This document shows, piece by piece, positions 1-9,561 of a stretch of DNA of 39,387 bases. The translations under genes and the position numbers were made by a program. Under the pieces are notes generated by a model. It made no database searches and was not told where the DNA came from. It saw nothing but the letters and a program-made list of their open reading frames with translations. Source of the stretch: Gammaproteobacteria bacterium (lineage in GTDB: Bacteria; Pseudomonadota; Gammaproteobacteria; DAOVJZ01); the NCBI GenBank assembly GCA_029882995.1, contig JAOUJV010000009.1, positions 1 through 39,387 of the forward strand, given 5' to 3'. The stretch's first letter is position 1. Each line of letters starts with the position of its first letter.

Positions 1-1
1 A

Positions 2-646
2 TGGGATAAAAATAGCCCTCTTCCTCCTCCTAAATGGATAGAAGAAGAAATTTCAAAATTTACGCAGTCTGTTGAATACTTAATAAGTGGCAAACGCGGA
101 AAATGTATTGACATGCTGTCTACCATCAGAGATGCTGAATTTACAAACTGGTATATTGAACATGGACAAATGTCTGGTAAACATCGAAAAAACCTTTTAG
201 GAATAAAAAAGCCAGAATTGTTAAAAGAAAACCTCCGAGACCCACTAAGAGCACCAAAAAAATTTCAGAATGAGGTATTTGCTCGGGACAATTATCATTG
301 CCGCTACTGCGGATCAAGACTTATTTCACAAAAATTCATTAAGTTATTTATACAAGCACTTGACTCGGATATTTTTAAAAGAGGCAAAACCAACCTCACT
401 ACTCATGGAATAATTCATGCAACTTGGCCTGTTGCTGACCATGTAATACCCTGGAATATTGGTGGTAAAACAAACCCTGATAATCTAGTGAGTTCTTGTG
501 CCACATGCAACTATGGAAAAGATGGTTATACATGTGAGCAATTAGGTATACTTAACCCATTCGAACAGCCTCCTGTTGCTGACGATTGGGATGGACTTAT
601 ATCTAAAGAGCTACATATTAAATCGTATAACAATGTGCTTAAATAA
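2..646 (+). CDS. HNH endonuclease, 5'-truncated by window edge
   Basis: The reading frame is open to the first complete codon at position 2, so the true start lies outside the window and the ATG at 113 is probably internal. The visible 214 residues hold an HNH nuclease core: a CRYC zinc knuckle, the DH pair in VADHVIPW, an Asn in GGKTNPDNL, and a second knuckle CATCN. This is the usual metal-finger plus beta-beta-alpha HNH layout, which in other proteins nicks or cuts DNA. The gene is more A+T-rich than the housekeeping genes downstream and has no recognisable partner inside the window, so a defence or mobile-element role is possible but not shown. The family call is firm; the biological role is unknown. 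Confidence 0.8.
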   Translation, partial: WDKNSPLPPPKWIEEEISKFTQSVEYLISGKRGKCIDMLSTIRDAEFTNWYIEHGQMSGKHRKNLLGIKKPELLKENLRDPLRAPKKFQNEVFARDNYHCRYCGSRLISQKFIKLFIQALDSDIFKRGKTNLTTHGIIHATWPVADHVIPWNIGGKTNPDNLVSSCATCNYGKDGYTCEQLGILNPFEQPPVADDWDGLISKELHIKSYNNVLK

Positions 647-695
647 AGTGCTCCGCACGGGATGCATAAAAAGCATGTGCCATTTATTTATAACG

Positions 696-1124
696 TTAAA
701 CTTTTTTTACTTCCCCTGACTTTAAATATTGACTGTAGTCACCCAGTATTTCTGCATGATCAAAAACCAGTTTCGGCAGGTTATCAAGTGAAAACACGTC
801 CAGGTGCTTGGCATCATCGGCAGCTCTGGGTGTACCGCTTGCTTCTGCAATATAAACCGCACTGATGGTATGACCACGTGGATCGCGTTTGGGATCAGAA
901 TAGCAACCCAGAAGGGTTTTGAGTTTCACATCGAGTGAGGTTTCCTCCATTGCTTCACGTACTGCGGCCTGTTCAAGCGTTTCACCGATATCGACAAACC
1001 CGCCCGGTATGGCCCAGCCGAAGGGTTCATATTTTCTTTCAATCAGGACAAAAGGTCTTCCCGGTTTATCGACAAGTTCAATAATGGTATCAACAGTAAT
1101 GGCAGGTGTTTCGGGTCTGGGCAT
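696..1124 (-). CDS. NUDIX hydrolase
   Basis: The protein has 142 residues with a Nudix box at residues 42-64: GFVDIGE, then seven residues, then REAMEE. The box fits the family consensus except that the last Gly is Ser (EETSL). The glutamates of REAMEE would bind Mg2+ for hydrolysis of a nucleoside diphosphate linked to another group. The preceding [12 protein letters not shown] resembles ADP-ribose pyrophosphatase-like members, but substrate cannot be read from this motif. The gene faces the VanZ-like gene divergently, with only a short gap, and is convergent with the HNH gene. It appears to be a single-gene unit. Confidence 0.85.
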   Translation of the reverse strand: MPRPETPAITVDTIIELVDKPGRPFVLIERKYEPFGWAIPGGFVDIGETLEQAAVREAMEETSLDVKLKTLLGCYSDPKRDPRGHTISAVYIAEASGTPRAADDAKHLDVFSLDNLPKLVFDHAEILGDYSQYLKSGEVKKV

Positions 1125-1148
1125 GGTATAGTTATACCACTTTATTTT

Positions 1149-1535
1149 GTGTTTGTTGATATTGTTTTAATGATTACCTTGACCCCACAACTGGTTTCCC
1201 TGTCCCGCATTGGTTTGATTGTTTGCCTTGTTATTGTGACGGCATTGACTGTGTTGCCGTTACAGGAATTTCCTCCTGCTGAAAACATCAATGACAAGGT
1301 GAGTCATTTGCTGGCATTTCTTGCATTGGCGATGGTGGCTGATTATTCATTTCCAAAAAGCGGATTTATAATTCCCAAAGGTTTACCATTGCTGGCCTAT
1401 GGTATTGGTATCGAGATTGTGCAGTCTTTTATTCCCTACCGTAGTTTCTCTGTTCTGGATATGGTTGCCGATGCTGCAGGGTTACTGGTTTATATGTTAC
1501 TTATTCCCGTTCTAAATCGTATTATTATCAGATAA
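1149..1535 (+). CDS. VanZ-like membrane protein
   Basis: This small integral membrane protein has about four hydrophobic segments. It carries the VanZ-family pattern: a polar DKVSH motif at the start of the second helix ([17 protein letters not shown]), then IEIVQSF, and [11 protein letters not shown] near the C-terminus. VanZ-like proteins are widespread and mostly uncharacterised; the founding member is linked to teicoplanin resistance. The frame opens with GTG at 1149, but ATG at 1170 would give a start just before the first helix; neither has a clear ribosome binding site. It precedes the cytochrome c'-like gene by a few bases, so the two may be co-transcribed. Confidence 0.7.
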   Translation: MFVDIVLMITLTPQLVSLSRIGLIVCLVIVTALTVLPLQEFPPAENINDKVSHLLAFLALAMVADYSFPKSGFIIPKGLPLLAYGIGIEIVQSFIPYRSFSVLDMVADAAGLLVYMLLIPVLNRIIIR

Positions 1536-1550
1536 AAAAGAGTGAATAAA

Positions 1551-2033
1551 ATGAAGAAAACAATCATTGTATTTTTAATATCGAGTCTCGCTTATGCAGT
1601 ACAGGCGGCTGAGGATAAACCCGAAAACACATTGGGATTATCAGACAGTGTCAGTGTTTTACTGAAAGCAGAAATGAATGAAATAAAAAAAGGCATGGAA
1701 TCACTGGTGTTTGCGATGGCTTCCGGTAACTGGAAACAAATACAGGAAACCGGTCACCGGATTAAACACAGTTACATAATGAAAAACAAACTGACAGAAT
1801 CACAGAAACATGAGCTGCATGCAAAACTGCCTGCCCAGTTCAGGGAGATTGATAAAAAGTTTCATTATTATGCCGGTATGCTTTCACATGTGGCAGAAGA
1901 AAGGGATATTGAACTGGTTAATTTCTATTTTGCCAAAATGAACGAGTCTTGCATGCACTGTCATTCAAAATTTGTTACAAACCGGTTTGAGGGTTTCAGG
2001 CAGGGTAACAAGCATGAGCAGCATGACCATTAG
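1551..2033 (+). CDS. Cytochrome c'-like periplasmic haem protein
   Basis: The 160-residue product starts with a signal peptide (cleavage probably after AVQA, residue ~19). It has a largely helical body and one haem-binding CMHCH motif at residues 134-138, close to the C-terminus. That position, with the helical body, fits the cytochrome c' four-helix-bundle family. The C-terminal tail is His-rich (HEQHDH). I chose ATG 1551 over GTG 1542 because an AAAGAG ribosome binding site lies about 7 bases before the ATG and the signal peptide then begins MKK. The likely role is periplasmic electron transfer or binding of small gases such as NO; this is inferred from the family. Confidence 0.75.
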   Translation: MKKTIIVFLISSLAYAVQAAEDKPENTLGLSDSVSVLLKAEMNEIKKGMESLVFAMASGNWKQIQETGHRIKHSYIMKNKLTESQKHELHAKLPAQFREIDKKFHYYAGMLSHVAEERDIELVNFYFAKMNESCMHCHSKFVTNRFEGFRQGNKHEQHDH

Positions 2034-2054
2034 TATATAATTTTGGTGATTTTC

Positions 2055-2103
2055 TTGATCAAGAGCAAGGTTCTGGCCAGATTCAGGCTTAAAATTGGTC
2101 AGG
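2055..2103 (+). promoter_or_regulatory. Candidate FNR/Anr-activated (class II) promoter
   Basis: TTGAT-CAAG-AGCAA at 2055-2068 matches the FNR consensus TTGAT-N4-ATCAA at nine of ten positions. A -10-like TAAAAT lies at 2090-2095. If transcription starts near 2103 the FNR site is centred at about -41.5, the classical position for FNR-type activation. The gene served is the haem lipoprotein at 2141, whose expression in low oxygen would make sense. No experimental support is available. Confidence 0.5.
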
Positions 2104-2140
2104 CAAGTGGGGCGAAATTTTAGTAAGGAGTATACAGGCT

Positions 2141-2710
2141 ATGAAAAATAAGTATGTAATGGTATTGGCTGGCATTTTGTCTATATCACTGGTGTCGTGC
2201 GCTACAACACCAAAACCTGATATGAAGATGCTTAAACAAGAGGCTGTCAGTATCGTCAAGAAATTTGGTGGTACTTTAAAACCGCAGCTCGGGAAGGCAC
2301 TTAAATCTGGCGGTCCGGTTCATGCGATTGAAGTTTGCTCTAAAAAAGCGCCTGAAATTGCAGACAAGTTAAGTGCGGAAACAGGCTGGTCAGTAAAACG
2401 GGTCAGTCTCAAGGCGCGTAACAGTAAAACGGCCATACCGGATGAATGGGAAAGAAAAATCCTGAAACAATTTGATGAGCGTCAGGCCAGTGGGGAACCT
2501 GCTGAAAGAATTGCATATGCTGAAATTGTGGATGGTCGTTACCGATTTATGAAGGCTCAAGGTGTGGAAGCTGTTTGCCTGAATTGTCATGCGGCTAATA
2601 TTAAAACCGAAGTTGAGGCTGCTTTAAAACAGCATTACCCGGATGATAATGCACGCGGCTATTCGCTTGGCCAAATTCGTGGTGCATTCAGCCTTTCAAA
2701 GGATCTGTAA
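2141..2710 (+). CDS. DUF3365-family c-haem lipoprotein
   Basis: The 189-residue product has a lipoprotein signal with lipobox LVSC (Cys20), so it is probably anchored to a membrane facing the periplasm. A single haem-binding motif CLNCH is at residues 146-150. The body (VHAIEVCSKKAPEIA, a basic strand with VKRVSLKARN, then DEWER and RYRFMKAQ) is typical of the DUF3365 / Tll0287-like haem domain, which is also used as a sensor input domain in other proteins. An AAGGAG site ends 10 bases before the ATG. An FNR-like promoter lies upstream and a terminator follows. It is probably a redox or gas-binding haem protein; its partner is unknown. Confidence 0.8.
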   Translation: MKNKYVMVLAGILSISLVSCATTPKPDMKMLKQEAVSIVKKFGGTLKPQLGKALKSGGPVHAIEVCSKKAPEIADKLSAETGWSVKRVSLKARNSKTAIPDEWERKILKQFDERQASGEPAERIAYAEIVDGRYRFMKAQGVEAVCLNCHAANIKTEVEAALKQHYPDDNARGYSLGQIRGAFSLSKDL

Positions 2711-2731
2711 ACCACCTTGTGGATAAAACAA

Positions 2732-2758
2732 AAAACCCGCCTATGGCGGGTTTTAAAT
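2732..2758. terminator. Bidirectional rho-independent terminator
   Basis: AAAACCCGCC (2732-2741) pairs perfectly with GGCGGGTTTT (2745-2754) around a three-base loop. T-rich sequence follows on the plus strand and the stem gives a T-run on the minus strand. It sits between the convergent haem lipoprotein gene and rpmG, so it probably ends both transcripts. Confidence 0.85.
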
Positions 2759-2786
2759 TTAAACTTCTTTATTACCTGGGAGCGGT

Positions 2787-2954
2787 TTATTTTATTTTTG
2801 CTTCCTTGTACATCACATGCTGACGCACAACAGGATCAAATTTTTTCATTTCAAGCTTTTCTGGTTTGGTACGCTTGTTTTTTGAAGTGGTATAAAAGTG
2901 TCCGGTGCCAGCACTGGAGACCATTCTGATTTTTTCACGTGCACTCTTTGCCAT
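2787..2954 (-). CDS. rpmG: 50S ribosomal protein L33
   Basis: A 55-residue basic protein read directly from the minus strand: it begins [20 protein letters not shown] and ends MYKEAKIK. This is the length and sequence of bacterial L33. It lacks the two CxxC pairs of zinc-binding L33, so it is the zinc-independent form. AAGGAG lies just upstream of the ATG. It follows rpmB by 11 bases in the conserved rpmB-rpmG order and is transcribed with it. Confidence 0.95.
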   Translation of the reverse strand: MAKSAREKIRMVSSAGTGHFYTTSKNKRTKPEKLEMKKFDPVVRQHVMYKEAKIK

Positions 2955-2965
2955 GATCTGTCTCC

Positions 2966-3202
2966 TTAAACCTTCTCACCACGTGCGCGGATTTTATCCA
3001 GCACAGTGTCGATACCAAGCTTGTCGATAATACGCATGCCGTTGGAACTGACGCGTAGTTTTATATAACGCTTTTCAGCTTCTACCCAGAAACGATGCAT
3101 ATGCAGGTTTGGCAGAAAACGGCGGCGTGTCTTGTTGTGTGCATGCGATACGTTGTTCCCTGACATAGGACGCTTGCCTGTCACCTGACATACTCTGGAC
3201 AT
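2966..3202 (-). CDS. rpmB: 50S ribosomal protein L28
   Basis: The 78-residue product begins [20 protein letters not shown] and ends with KIRARGEKV, matching L28 in length and sequence. The longer frame starting at 3238 is rejected: the internal ATG at 3202 has an AGGAG site 9 bases upstream and gives the family length. It is the first gene of the rpmB-rpmG unit, with a strong promoter about 60 bases upstream. Confidence 0.95.
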   Translation of the reverse strand: MSRVCQVTGKRPMSGNNVSHAHNKTRRRFLPNLHMHRFWVEAEKRYIKLRVSSNGMRIIDKLGIDTVLDKIRARGEKV

Positions 3203-3262
3203 TTTAACTAACTCCTCAAAACCGGTTATTCTATTCACGCCCCTCTGGACGCAGAGCCGTGC

Positions 3263-3291
3263 TTTATACCAGAGTCCCCCAAAAGTTACAA
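3263..3291 (-). promoter_or_regulatory. Sigma-70 promoter for rpmB-rpmG
   Basis: On the minus strand, TTGTAA (3291-3286) and TATAAA (3268-3263) are separated by exactly 17 bases. The -10 is preceded by TGG, an extended -10. Transcription would start near 3256, leaving a leader of about 50 bases before rpmB. Confidence 0.65.
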
Positions 3292-3328
3292 GCAGCGAGA
3301 TCGGCCGGATGTCCTATCCTGTTGATTT

Positions 3329-4003
3329 TTATATCAATCCATATTCAGCAAAGGAATAGGCCGGACCATCTCCGATAATCAGGTGATCCAGCACCCGGAT
3401 ATCGACCAGCGCCAGCGCCTCTTTCAATCGGCGTGTCAGGTGCTTGTCGGCCTCACTCGGTTCCGAAATCCCTGAGGGATGATTATGGGCAAAAATCATG
3501 GCGGCCGCGTTATGAACCAGCGCTTGCTTGACGACTTCACGCGGGTGCACACTGGCACCATTTAATGTGCCTCGGAAAAGCTCTTCGCAGTGGATGACTC
3601 GATGCCGGTTATCCAGATACAGGCAGGCAAAGACTTCATGCGGCAAGTCACGCAGGCGTGCAGTCAGGTAACGGCTAGTGGTCTCGGGACTGTTCAGGGT
3701 GTCACCGTGTTGCAGGGTTTCATACAGGTGGCGGCGCGCCATTTCGAGCACGGCCTGAAGCTGGATGTATTTGGCATCACCGAGTCCGTGGCTTTGGCAA
3801 AATCGATCACGATCGGCATTAAGCAGGGCGCGCAGACTGCCATGCTCTACCAGAAGTTCACGCGCCAGATCAACGGCGGTCTTGCCACGTACACCGGTAC
3901 GCAGGAAAATGGCGAGAAGTTCGGCATCCGAGAGTGCGGACGGGCCGCGGGTGAGGAGTTTTTCGCGCGGGCGTTCGGCCACAGGCCAGTCAGTGATGGG
4001 CAT
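3329..4003 (-). CDS. radC: RadC-family JAB/MPN domain protein
   Basis: The 224-residue product has an N-terminal helix-hairpin-helix-like region (residues ~15-95) and a C-terminal JAB1/MPN domain. The domain carries the JAMM-type metal site: Glu in CEELFRG, HNHPSG at 173-178 and Asp186 in EPSEAD. RadC was once thought a DNA-repair protein; its cellular function is unsettled. GGAGG lies just before the ATG. It is divergent from coaBC and sits upstream of rpmB, the standard gammaproteobacterial order. Confidence 0.93.
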   Translation of the reverse strand: MPITDWPVAERPREKLLTRGPSALSDAELLAIFLRTGVRGKTAVDLARELLVEHGSLRALLNADRDRFCQSHGLGDAKYIQLQAVLEMARRHLYETLQHGDTLNSPETTSRYLTARLRDLPHEVFACLYLDNRHRVIHCEELFRGTLNGASVHPREVVKQALVHNAAAMIFAHNHPSGISEPSEADKHLTRRLKEALALVDIRVLDHLIIGDGPAYSFAEYGLI

Positions 4004-4055
4004 AATTTAACCTCCATGTTAAAAATATGATGTATTTCAATTTATTACATATAAA

Positions 4056-4071
4056 GTTAGTGCTTACTAAC
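4056..4071. promoter_or_regulatory. Operator-like palindrome between radC and coaBC
   Basis: GTTAGT-GCTT-ACTAAC is a perfect 6-bp inverted repeat in the divergent radC/coaBC intergenic region, adjoining a TATAAA at 4051-4056. Its size and symmetry suit a dimeric repressor. No regulator is identified and a chance palindrome is possible. Confidence 0.3.
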
Positions 4072-4109
4072 TGAACATCCTGTCCATAATGGATTACACT
4101 GTACCCTAT

Positions 4110-5351
4110 ATGAAAAGATTGACCAATAAACACATCGTGTTGGGCGTGACCGGCAGTATCGCCGCCTATAAGAGCGCTGATCTGGTACGCAAACTCAAAA
4201 CAGCGGGTGCCGAGGTGCATGTGATCATGACCAAAGGCGCGACCGAGTTTATTACCCCCCTGACTATGCAGGCAGTCTCAGGCAATGAGGTACACCAGAG
4301 CTTGCTGGACGAAAAGGCAGAAGCCGGGATGGGCCATATCCAGCTTGCACGTTGGGCTGATCTGGTACTGATAGCACCTGCCAGTGCTGATTGTTTGTCG
4401 AGGTTAGTGCTGGGTCGAGGCGATGATTTACTGGGCGCTGTATGTCTGGCATCAACATCACCATTGGCGGTTGCACCAGCCATGAATCAGGCCATGTGGA
4501 AAGATCCGGCAACACAGGAGAATGTGGCGAAATTAAAAACCCGTGGGATTCATATACTGGGTCCGGCGGAAGGTGAGCAGGCTTGTGGTGATACCGGTCC
4601 TGGCCGGATGCTCGAACCGGATGATCTGGTAACGGAAGTAGAAGGCTTGTTCGAGAGCGGCATCCTGTCTGGTGTGAAAGTGATGGTGACGGCCGGCCCG
4701 ACTCAAGAGGACATCGATCCGGTGCGCTTCATCAGTAACCGCAGTTCGGGCAAGATGGGTTATGCATTGGCACAAGCGGCGGTTGAGGCCGGTGCGGAAG
4801 TGATTCTGGTGAGCGGCCCGACCAGTTTGCCAATACCGGACAGAACAAGACGCATTGATATACGTTCTGCACGTGAAATGCATGATGCCGTACATGCGGA
4901 AATCAAGGATATTGATATTTTTATTGGTGCAGCGGCTGTGGCTGATTATCGACCAATTGAAGCAGAAGCCGGCAAGATCAAGAAAGATAGCGACACATTA
5001 ACATTACAAATGACCAAAACAGAAGACATTCTGGCTTCCGTTGCCGGTCTTAAAGACAGACCTTATATGGTAGGTTTTGCTGCTGAGACGGATAATCTGG
5101 AAGCCAATGCACTTAAAAAGCTGAATGCCAAACAGCTTGATATGATTGCCGCCAATCGGGTGGGAGAGGATCCTACAGGTGGAACACTGGGATTCGAGAG
5201 TGATGAAAATGCATTGAGCGTGTTCTGGCAGGATGGCAATAAGGAATTGAGCCGTATGCCTAAATCACAATTAGCTCGAATTCTGGTTGAATTGATTGCC
5301 CGTCGTTACAAGAGTGAGCACAATATTATTCGGCCCGAATCCTTCGGCTAG
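4110..5351 (+). CDS. coaBC: Phosphopantothenoylcysteine decarboxylase/synthetase
   Basis: A bifunctional enzyme for two steps of coenzyme A synthesis. CoaB couples 4'-phosphopantothenate to cysteine using CTP, and CoaC decarboxylates the product on FMN. From ATG 4110 the CoaC half shows His76 in HIQLARWAD, PAMNQAMW at 123-130 and the active-site Cys159 in GEQACGDTG. The CoaB half shows FISNRSSGKMG with Asn210, and KIKK further on. These positions agree within one residue with E. coli CoaBC. An ATG at 4089 is also in frame, but homologues begin MKRLTNKHI as at 4110; neither start has a clear ribosome binding site. Confidence 0.95.
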   Translation: MKRLTNKHIVLGVTGSIAAYKSADLVRKLKTAGAEVHVIMTKGATEFITPLTMQAVSGNEVHQSLLDEKAEAGMGHIQLARWADLVLIAPASADCLSRLVLGRGDDLLGAVCLASTSPLAVAPAMNQAMWKDPATQENVAKLKTRGIHILGPAEGEQACGDTGPGRMLEPDDLVTEVEGLFESGILSGVKVMVTAGPTQEDIDPVRFISNRSSGKMGYALAQAAVEAGAEVILVSGPTSLPIPDRTRRIDIRSAREMHDAVHAEIKDIDIFIGAAAVADYRPIEAEAGKIKKDSDTLTLQMTKTEDILASVAGLKDRPYMVGFAAETDNLEANALKKLNAKQLDMIAANRVGEDPTGGTLGFESDENALSVFWQDGNKELSRMPKSQLARILVELIARRYKSEHNIIRPESFG

Positions 5352-5448
5352 CCTCGGGACAGAGCAATTCAGACTTGGCCAGCCAAGGCCAGTTTCGGTT
5401 ATAGTTAGTACCTTATAAAAATATAACAACGCAAAAGCAGGTAGGACC

Positions 5449-5904
5449 ATGACAAAAATCCAGCTCAAGATCCTTGATTCCCGTATTGGTAATGAATTTC
5501 CTGTCCCCGACTATGCCACTGACGGCTCGGCCGGGATGGATTTACGTGCCTGTGTCGATGAACCACTTGAGCTCAAGCCAGGCCAGACAGAACTTATTCC
5601 GACCGGTATGGCGATCCACATTGATGATCCGACACTGGCTGCAGTGATTTTGCCGCGCTCGGGTTTGGGTCATAAGCATGGCATTGTCCTTGGCAATCTG
5701 GTTGGACTTATTGATTCGGATTATCAGGGGCAACTATTTGTGTCCTGCTGGAATCGGGGTGATACCACTTTTACCGTTAATGCCGGTGAACGCATTGCCC
5801 AACTTGTGTTTGTACCGGTAGTTCAAGCTGCATTCGAAGTGGTCGATAACTTTGATGAATCACTGCGTGGTGTAGGTGGATTCGGGCATACGGGCACGCA
5901 ATAA
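5449..5904 (+). CDS. dut: dUTP diphosphatase
   Basis: A trimeric dUTPase of 151 residues that hydrolyses dUTP to dUMP, keeping uracil out of DNA and feeding dTMP synthesis. All five family motifs are present in order: [38 protein letters not shown], and the C-terminal GGFGHTG that closes over the site. AGGTAGGA precedes the ATG. A possible promoter with TTGGCC and TTATAG 18 bases apart lies in the gap after coaBC. The coaBC-dut-algC-argB order is conserved in gammaproteobacteria. Confidence 0.96.
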   Translation: MTKIQLKILDSRIGNEFPVPDYATDGSAGMDLRACVDEPLELKPGQTELIPTGMAIHIDDPTLAAVILPRSGLGHKHGIVLGNLVGLIDSDYQGQLFVSCWNRGDTTFTVNAGERIAQLVFVPVVQAAFEVVDNFDESLRGVGGFGHTGTQ

Positions 5905-5921
5905 CGGAGCTAACGGACTTC

Positions 5922-8492
5922 ATGGCCAAACAAAAAGAAACCAAAGCCGCAGACAATAAAAAACAAAGCAAACCGGAAAGCACCAAGGGACTGATCACCA
6001 TTGATCGTCTGGTAATGCGTACTTTCCTGATTGCATCGATTTTGCTGGCAATCGCCACTGCGGCTACGCATTTCATGAGCGCCCTGCGTGCCAATGATTT
6101 CAGAACACAACAAACCACGATCACCGCAAATGGTCTGGCAGGTCAGGCCAGTGCCATTATTAATAGCTATAACGGGATAATGAATGCATTGGCAAATGAT
6201 GCCGGCGTCGTCAGTGCCATTGCGAGTGACTCTGCCAGAACAGCAAAGGAACAGGAACTCAGTGCCTTGTTTCCTTCAGCTGCAAGAATCAAATTACTCA
6301 CCACTGGTCCACATGAAGTGGATAACACAATAACACCACAACTGGGTTATGCCTGTATCGCGATGGTAGAACAGGCGGAAAAACAAAAAGGGATAGTGTC
6401 AGCCGAAGTGCATCAGTTAGGTAACACACATCAGCATATCGATCTTGTTCAACGCATCATGTCATCTGACGGACAAACTGTGGCCGGTACCCTGCTGATC
6501 AGTTTAAAAGTGCCTGAATTTAAAAATGTAATAGGTAAAACAAATCTTGGCTCCGGTTATATGGAACTGCGTCAATATACAGGGAATGAATTTGTTGCCC
6601 TGATCAAGAATGGTAATAACAGTCTGGCGTCGAGCGATCCGGATGCAATAGTCAATGTCGCGGGAACCACATGGAAAGTAGCTTACTGGGGTGAGGAAAT
6701 GAACTGGAGCCTGTTGTCACCGGAACAGACAATGGTCTGGGGCGTGATACTGGGTTCTGTGTTGTTACTTGCCATGGTTTCGTTTGCATTCAAGAAAACA
6801 TTGAACAACACCATACGTAATGATCTGGTTGTGATTATTAATCTCGTCAAGGACATTGCATCAGGAAAACTAAAATCAAATTACAACGTACGTTTGTACG
6901 GTTTCCGTGGCGCGATTGAAAACCTGATCCGTATGGCGCCGGAGTTTGGTGTCAGAAATGCAGCACCAAAGATACAGACACATGCACCATCAGTAGATGA
7001 ACCATCTGACAACGATATTGAAGAAGCATCACTCGAACCGGAAGAAGTCGCACCGGATTTAATTTTTCAGGACAAGGCAGGTATACAAGTGGAAGAAGTA
7101 GATGAATCAGGAGCAGTTGCCAAAGTGCCTGCAAGTATTTTCAAGGCTTATGATATTCGCGGTATTGTAGGGGATACGCTGACACCGGCAATTGCCCGTG
7201 AAATAGGACGTGCGATTGGCAGTGAGGCCTACGAGCGTGGGCAACAAAGTATTATTGTTGCACGTGATGGTCGCTTGTCTGGTCCCAAGATCATTGAAAA
7301 CCTGATTAAGGGTTTGCGTGAAACCGGGCGTGATGTCATTGATATCGGTATGGTACCGACACCGGTTCTGTATTTTGCAACACAATACCTGAACACCGGT
7401 TCCGGCATCATGGTTACCGGCAGTCACAACCCGCCGGATTATAATGGTTTCAAAATGGTATTGCGTAATGAAACATTGTCTGGCGAAGCAATTCAGGGTC
7501 TGCGTAAACGTATTGAGGCCGGTAACTTTTTAAGTGGTGATGGCGGTCTTGAAAGTGTTGATGTCGTCAATGATTATCTTGAACGCATTACCAGTGATAT
7601 CAATCTTGCCCGTCCGATGAAAGTTATTCTGGATTGCGGAAATGGTGTGGGTGGATCGGTTGCGCCACGTTTGTTACAGGCATTGGGTTGTGAACTGACT
7701 GAACTGTATTGTGAAGTGGATGGCAACTTCCCGAATCACCATCCTGATCCGAGTGATCCGAAAAATCTACTGGACCTGATCAAGGCAGTAAAGGAACAGG
7801 GCGCTGATGTCGGTCTGGCACTGGATGGTGACGGTGATCGTCTTGGTGTGATTGATGCCGATGGCAATGTGATCTGGGCCGATCGTCAGATGATGTTATA
7901 TGCAAAAGATGTATTGTCACGTAATGCCGGCGCCATGATCATTTATGACATCAAGTGCACGAACAATCTGGGCACCGTTATCCAGCAGGCCGGTGGCACA
8001 CCGTTAATGTGGAAAACCGGTCATTCCTTTATCAAGGCCAAGTTGGCTGAAACCGGTGCGTTACTGGCCGGTGAAATGAGCGGACACATTTTCTTCAAGG
8101 AACGCTGGTTTGGTTTTGATGATGCACTCTATACGGCTGCGCGTTTACTTGAAATTCTGGCAGCGGACAAACGTACCTCAACAGAAATTTTTGCAAGCCT
8201 GCCATCTGCTGTCAGTACACCGGAACTCAAGGCCGATACAACGGAAGGTGGACAATTTACCTTTATTGAAAAATTTGTTGCACAGGCCAGTTTTGAAGGT
8301 GCCGTGCTGACCACTATTGACGGACTGCGTGCCGATTTTGAAGATGGCTGGGGATTGGTGCGTGCTTCCAATACAACCCCGTGTCTTGTGATCCGGTTTG
8401 AAGCCAAGACACCACAGGCACTGAAACGTATTCAGGAAGAATTCCGCAAATCAATGCAGGCAGTGGATTCGAGTCTCAGCTTGCCGTTTTAA
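5922..8492 (+). CDS. algC: Membrane-anchored phosphomannomutase/phosphoglucomutase
   Basis: The 856-residue protein has two parts. Residues 1-~350 hold a basic cytoplasmic tail, a transmembrane helix (~31-50), a ~220-residue extracytoplasmic domain resembling a sensor-type domain, and a second helix (~271-290). Residues ~403-856 form the hexose-phosphate mutase: catalytic phosphoserine loop TGSHNPPDYNGFK (Ser501), metal loop DGDGDR (635-640), sugar-binding GEMSGH (717-722) and phosphate-binding RASNTTP (814-820). It interconverts mannose or glucose 1- and 6-phosphates for LPS, alginate-like polysaccharide or other glycans. An acidic linker (360-400) joins the parts. The long form is also found in Pseudomonas AlgC annotations, so this is not a local fusion. 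Confidence 0.93.
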   Translation: MAKQKETKAADNKKQSKPESTKGLITIDRLVMRTFLIASILLAIATAATHFMSALRANDFRTQQTTITANGLAGQASAIINSYNGIMNALANDAGVVSAIASDSARTAKEQELSALFPSAARIKLLTTGPHEVDNTITPQLGYACIAMVEQAEKQKGIVSAEVHQLGNTHQHIDLVQRIMSSDGQTVAGTLLISLKVPEFKNVIGKTNLGSGYMELRQYTGNEFVALIKNGNNSLASSDPDAIVNVAGTTWKVAYWGEEMNWSLLSPEQTMVWGVILGSVLLLAMVSFAFKKTLNNTIRNDLVVIINLVKDIASGKLKSNYNVRLYGFRGAIENLIRMAPEFGVRNAAPKIQTHAPSVDEPSDNDIEEASLEPEEVAPDLIFQDKAGIQVEEVDESGAVAKVPASIFKAYDIRGIVGDTLTPAIAREIGRAIGSEAYERGQQSIIVARDGRLSGPKIIENLIKGLRETGRDVIDIGMVPTPVLYFATQYLNTGSGIMVTGSHNPPDYNGFKMVLRNETLSGEAIQGLRKRIEAGNFLSGDGGLESVDVVNDYLERITSDINLARPMKVILDCGNGVGGSVAPRLLQALGCELTELYCEVDGNFPNHHPDPSDPKNLLDLIKAVKEQGADVGLALDGDGDRLGVIDADGNVIWADRQMMLYAKDVLSRNAGAMIIYDIKCTNNLGTVIQQAGGTPLMWKTGHSFIKAKLAETGALLAGEMSGHIFFKERWFGFDDALYTAARLLEILAADKRTSTEIFASLPSAVSTPELKADTTEGGQFTFIEKFVAQASFEGAVLTTIDGLRADFEDGWGLVRASNTTPCLVIRFEAKTPQALKRIQEEFRKSMQAVDSSLSLPF

Positions 8493-8628
8493 TATTGCAG
8501 GGTGGTCTCATCTGGAACCTCAAAGGGATTCAAGATTAGATCGTTGCTTCACACACCGATAAATCATCTGTTTTCGACAACCTTGCCATGAAGGTCTAAA
8601 ATGCAGGGCTATTGTGAAACATCCATAA

Positions 8629-9540
<912 letters not shown>

Positions 9541-9561
9541 AAACAACAGGGGGGCTTGGTC

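Noticed and set aside
3322-3337. FNR-like TTGAT...ATCAA near the radC stop
   Set aside because: The half-sites are 6 bases apart, not 4, and the sequence overlaps the end of radC, with no gene to control.
4166-4895. Antisense frames of 83-120 codons inside coaBC
   Set aside because: Shadow frames of a well-supported gene, with no family features or ribosome binding sites.
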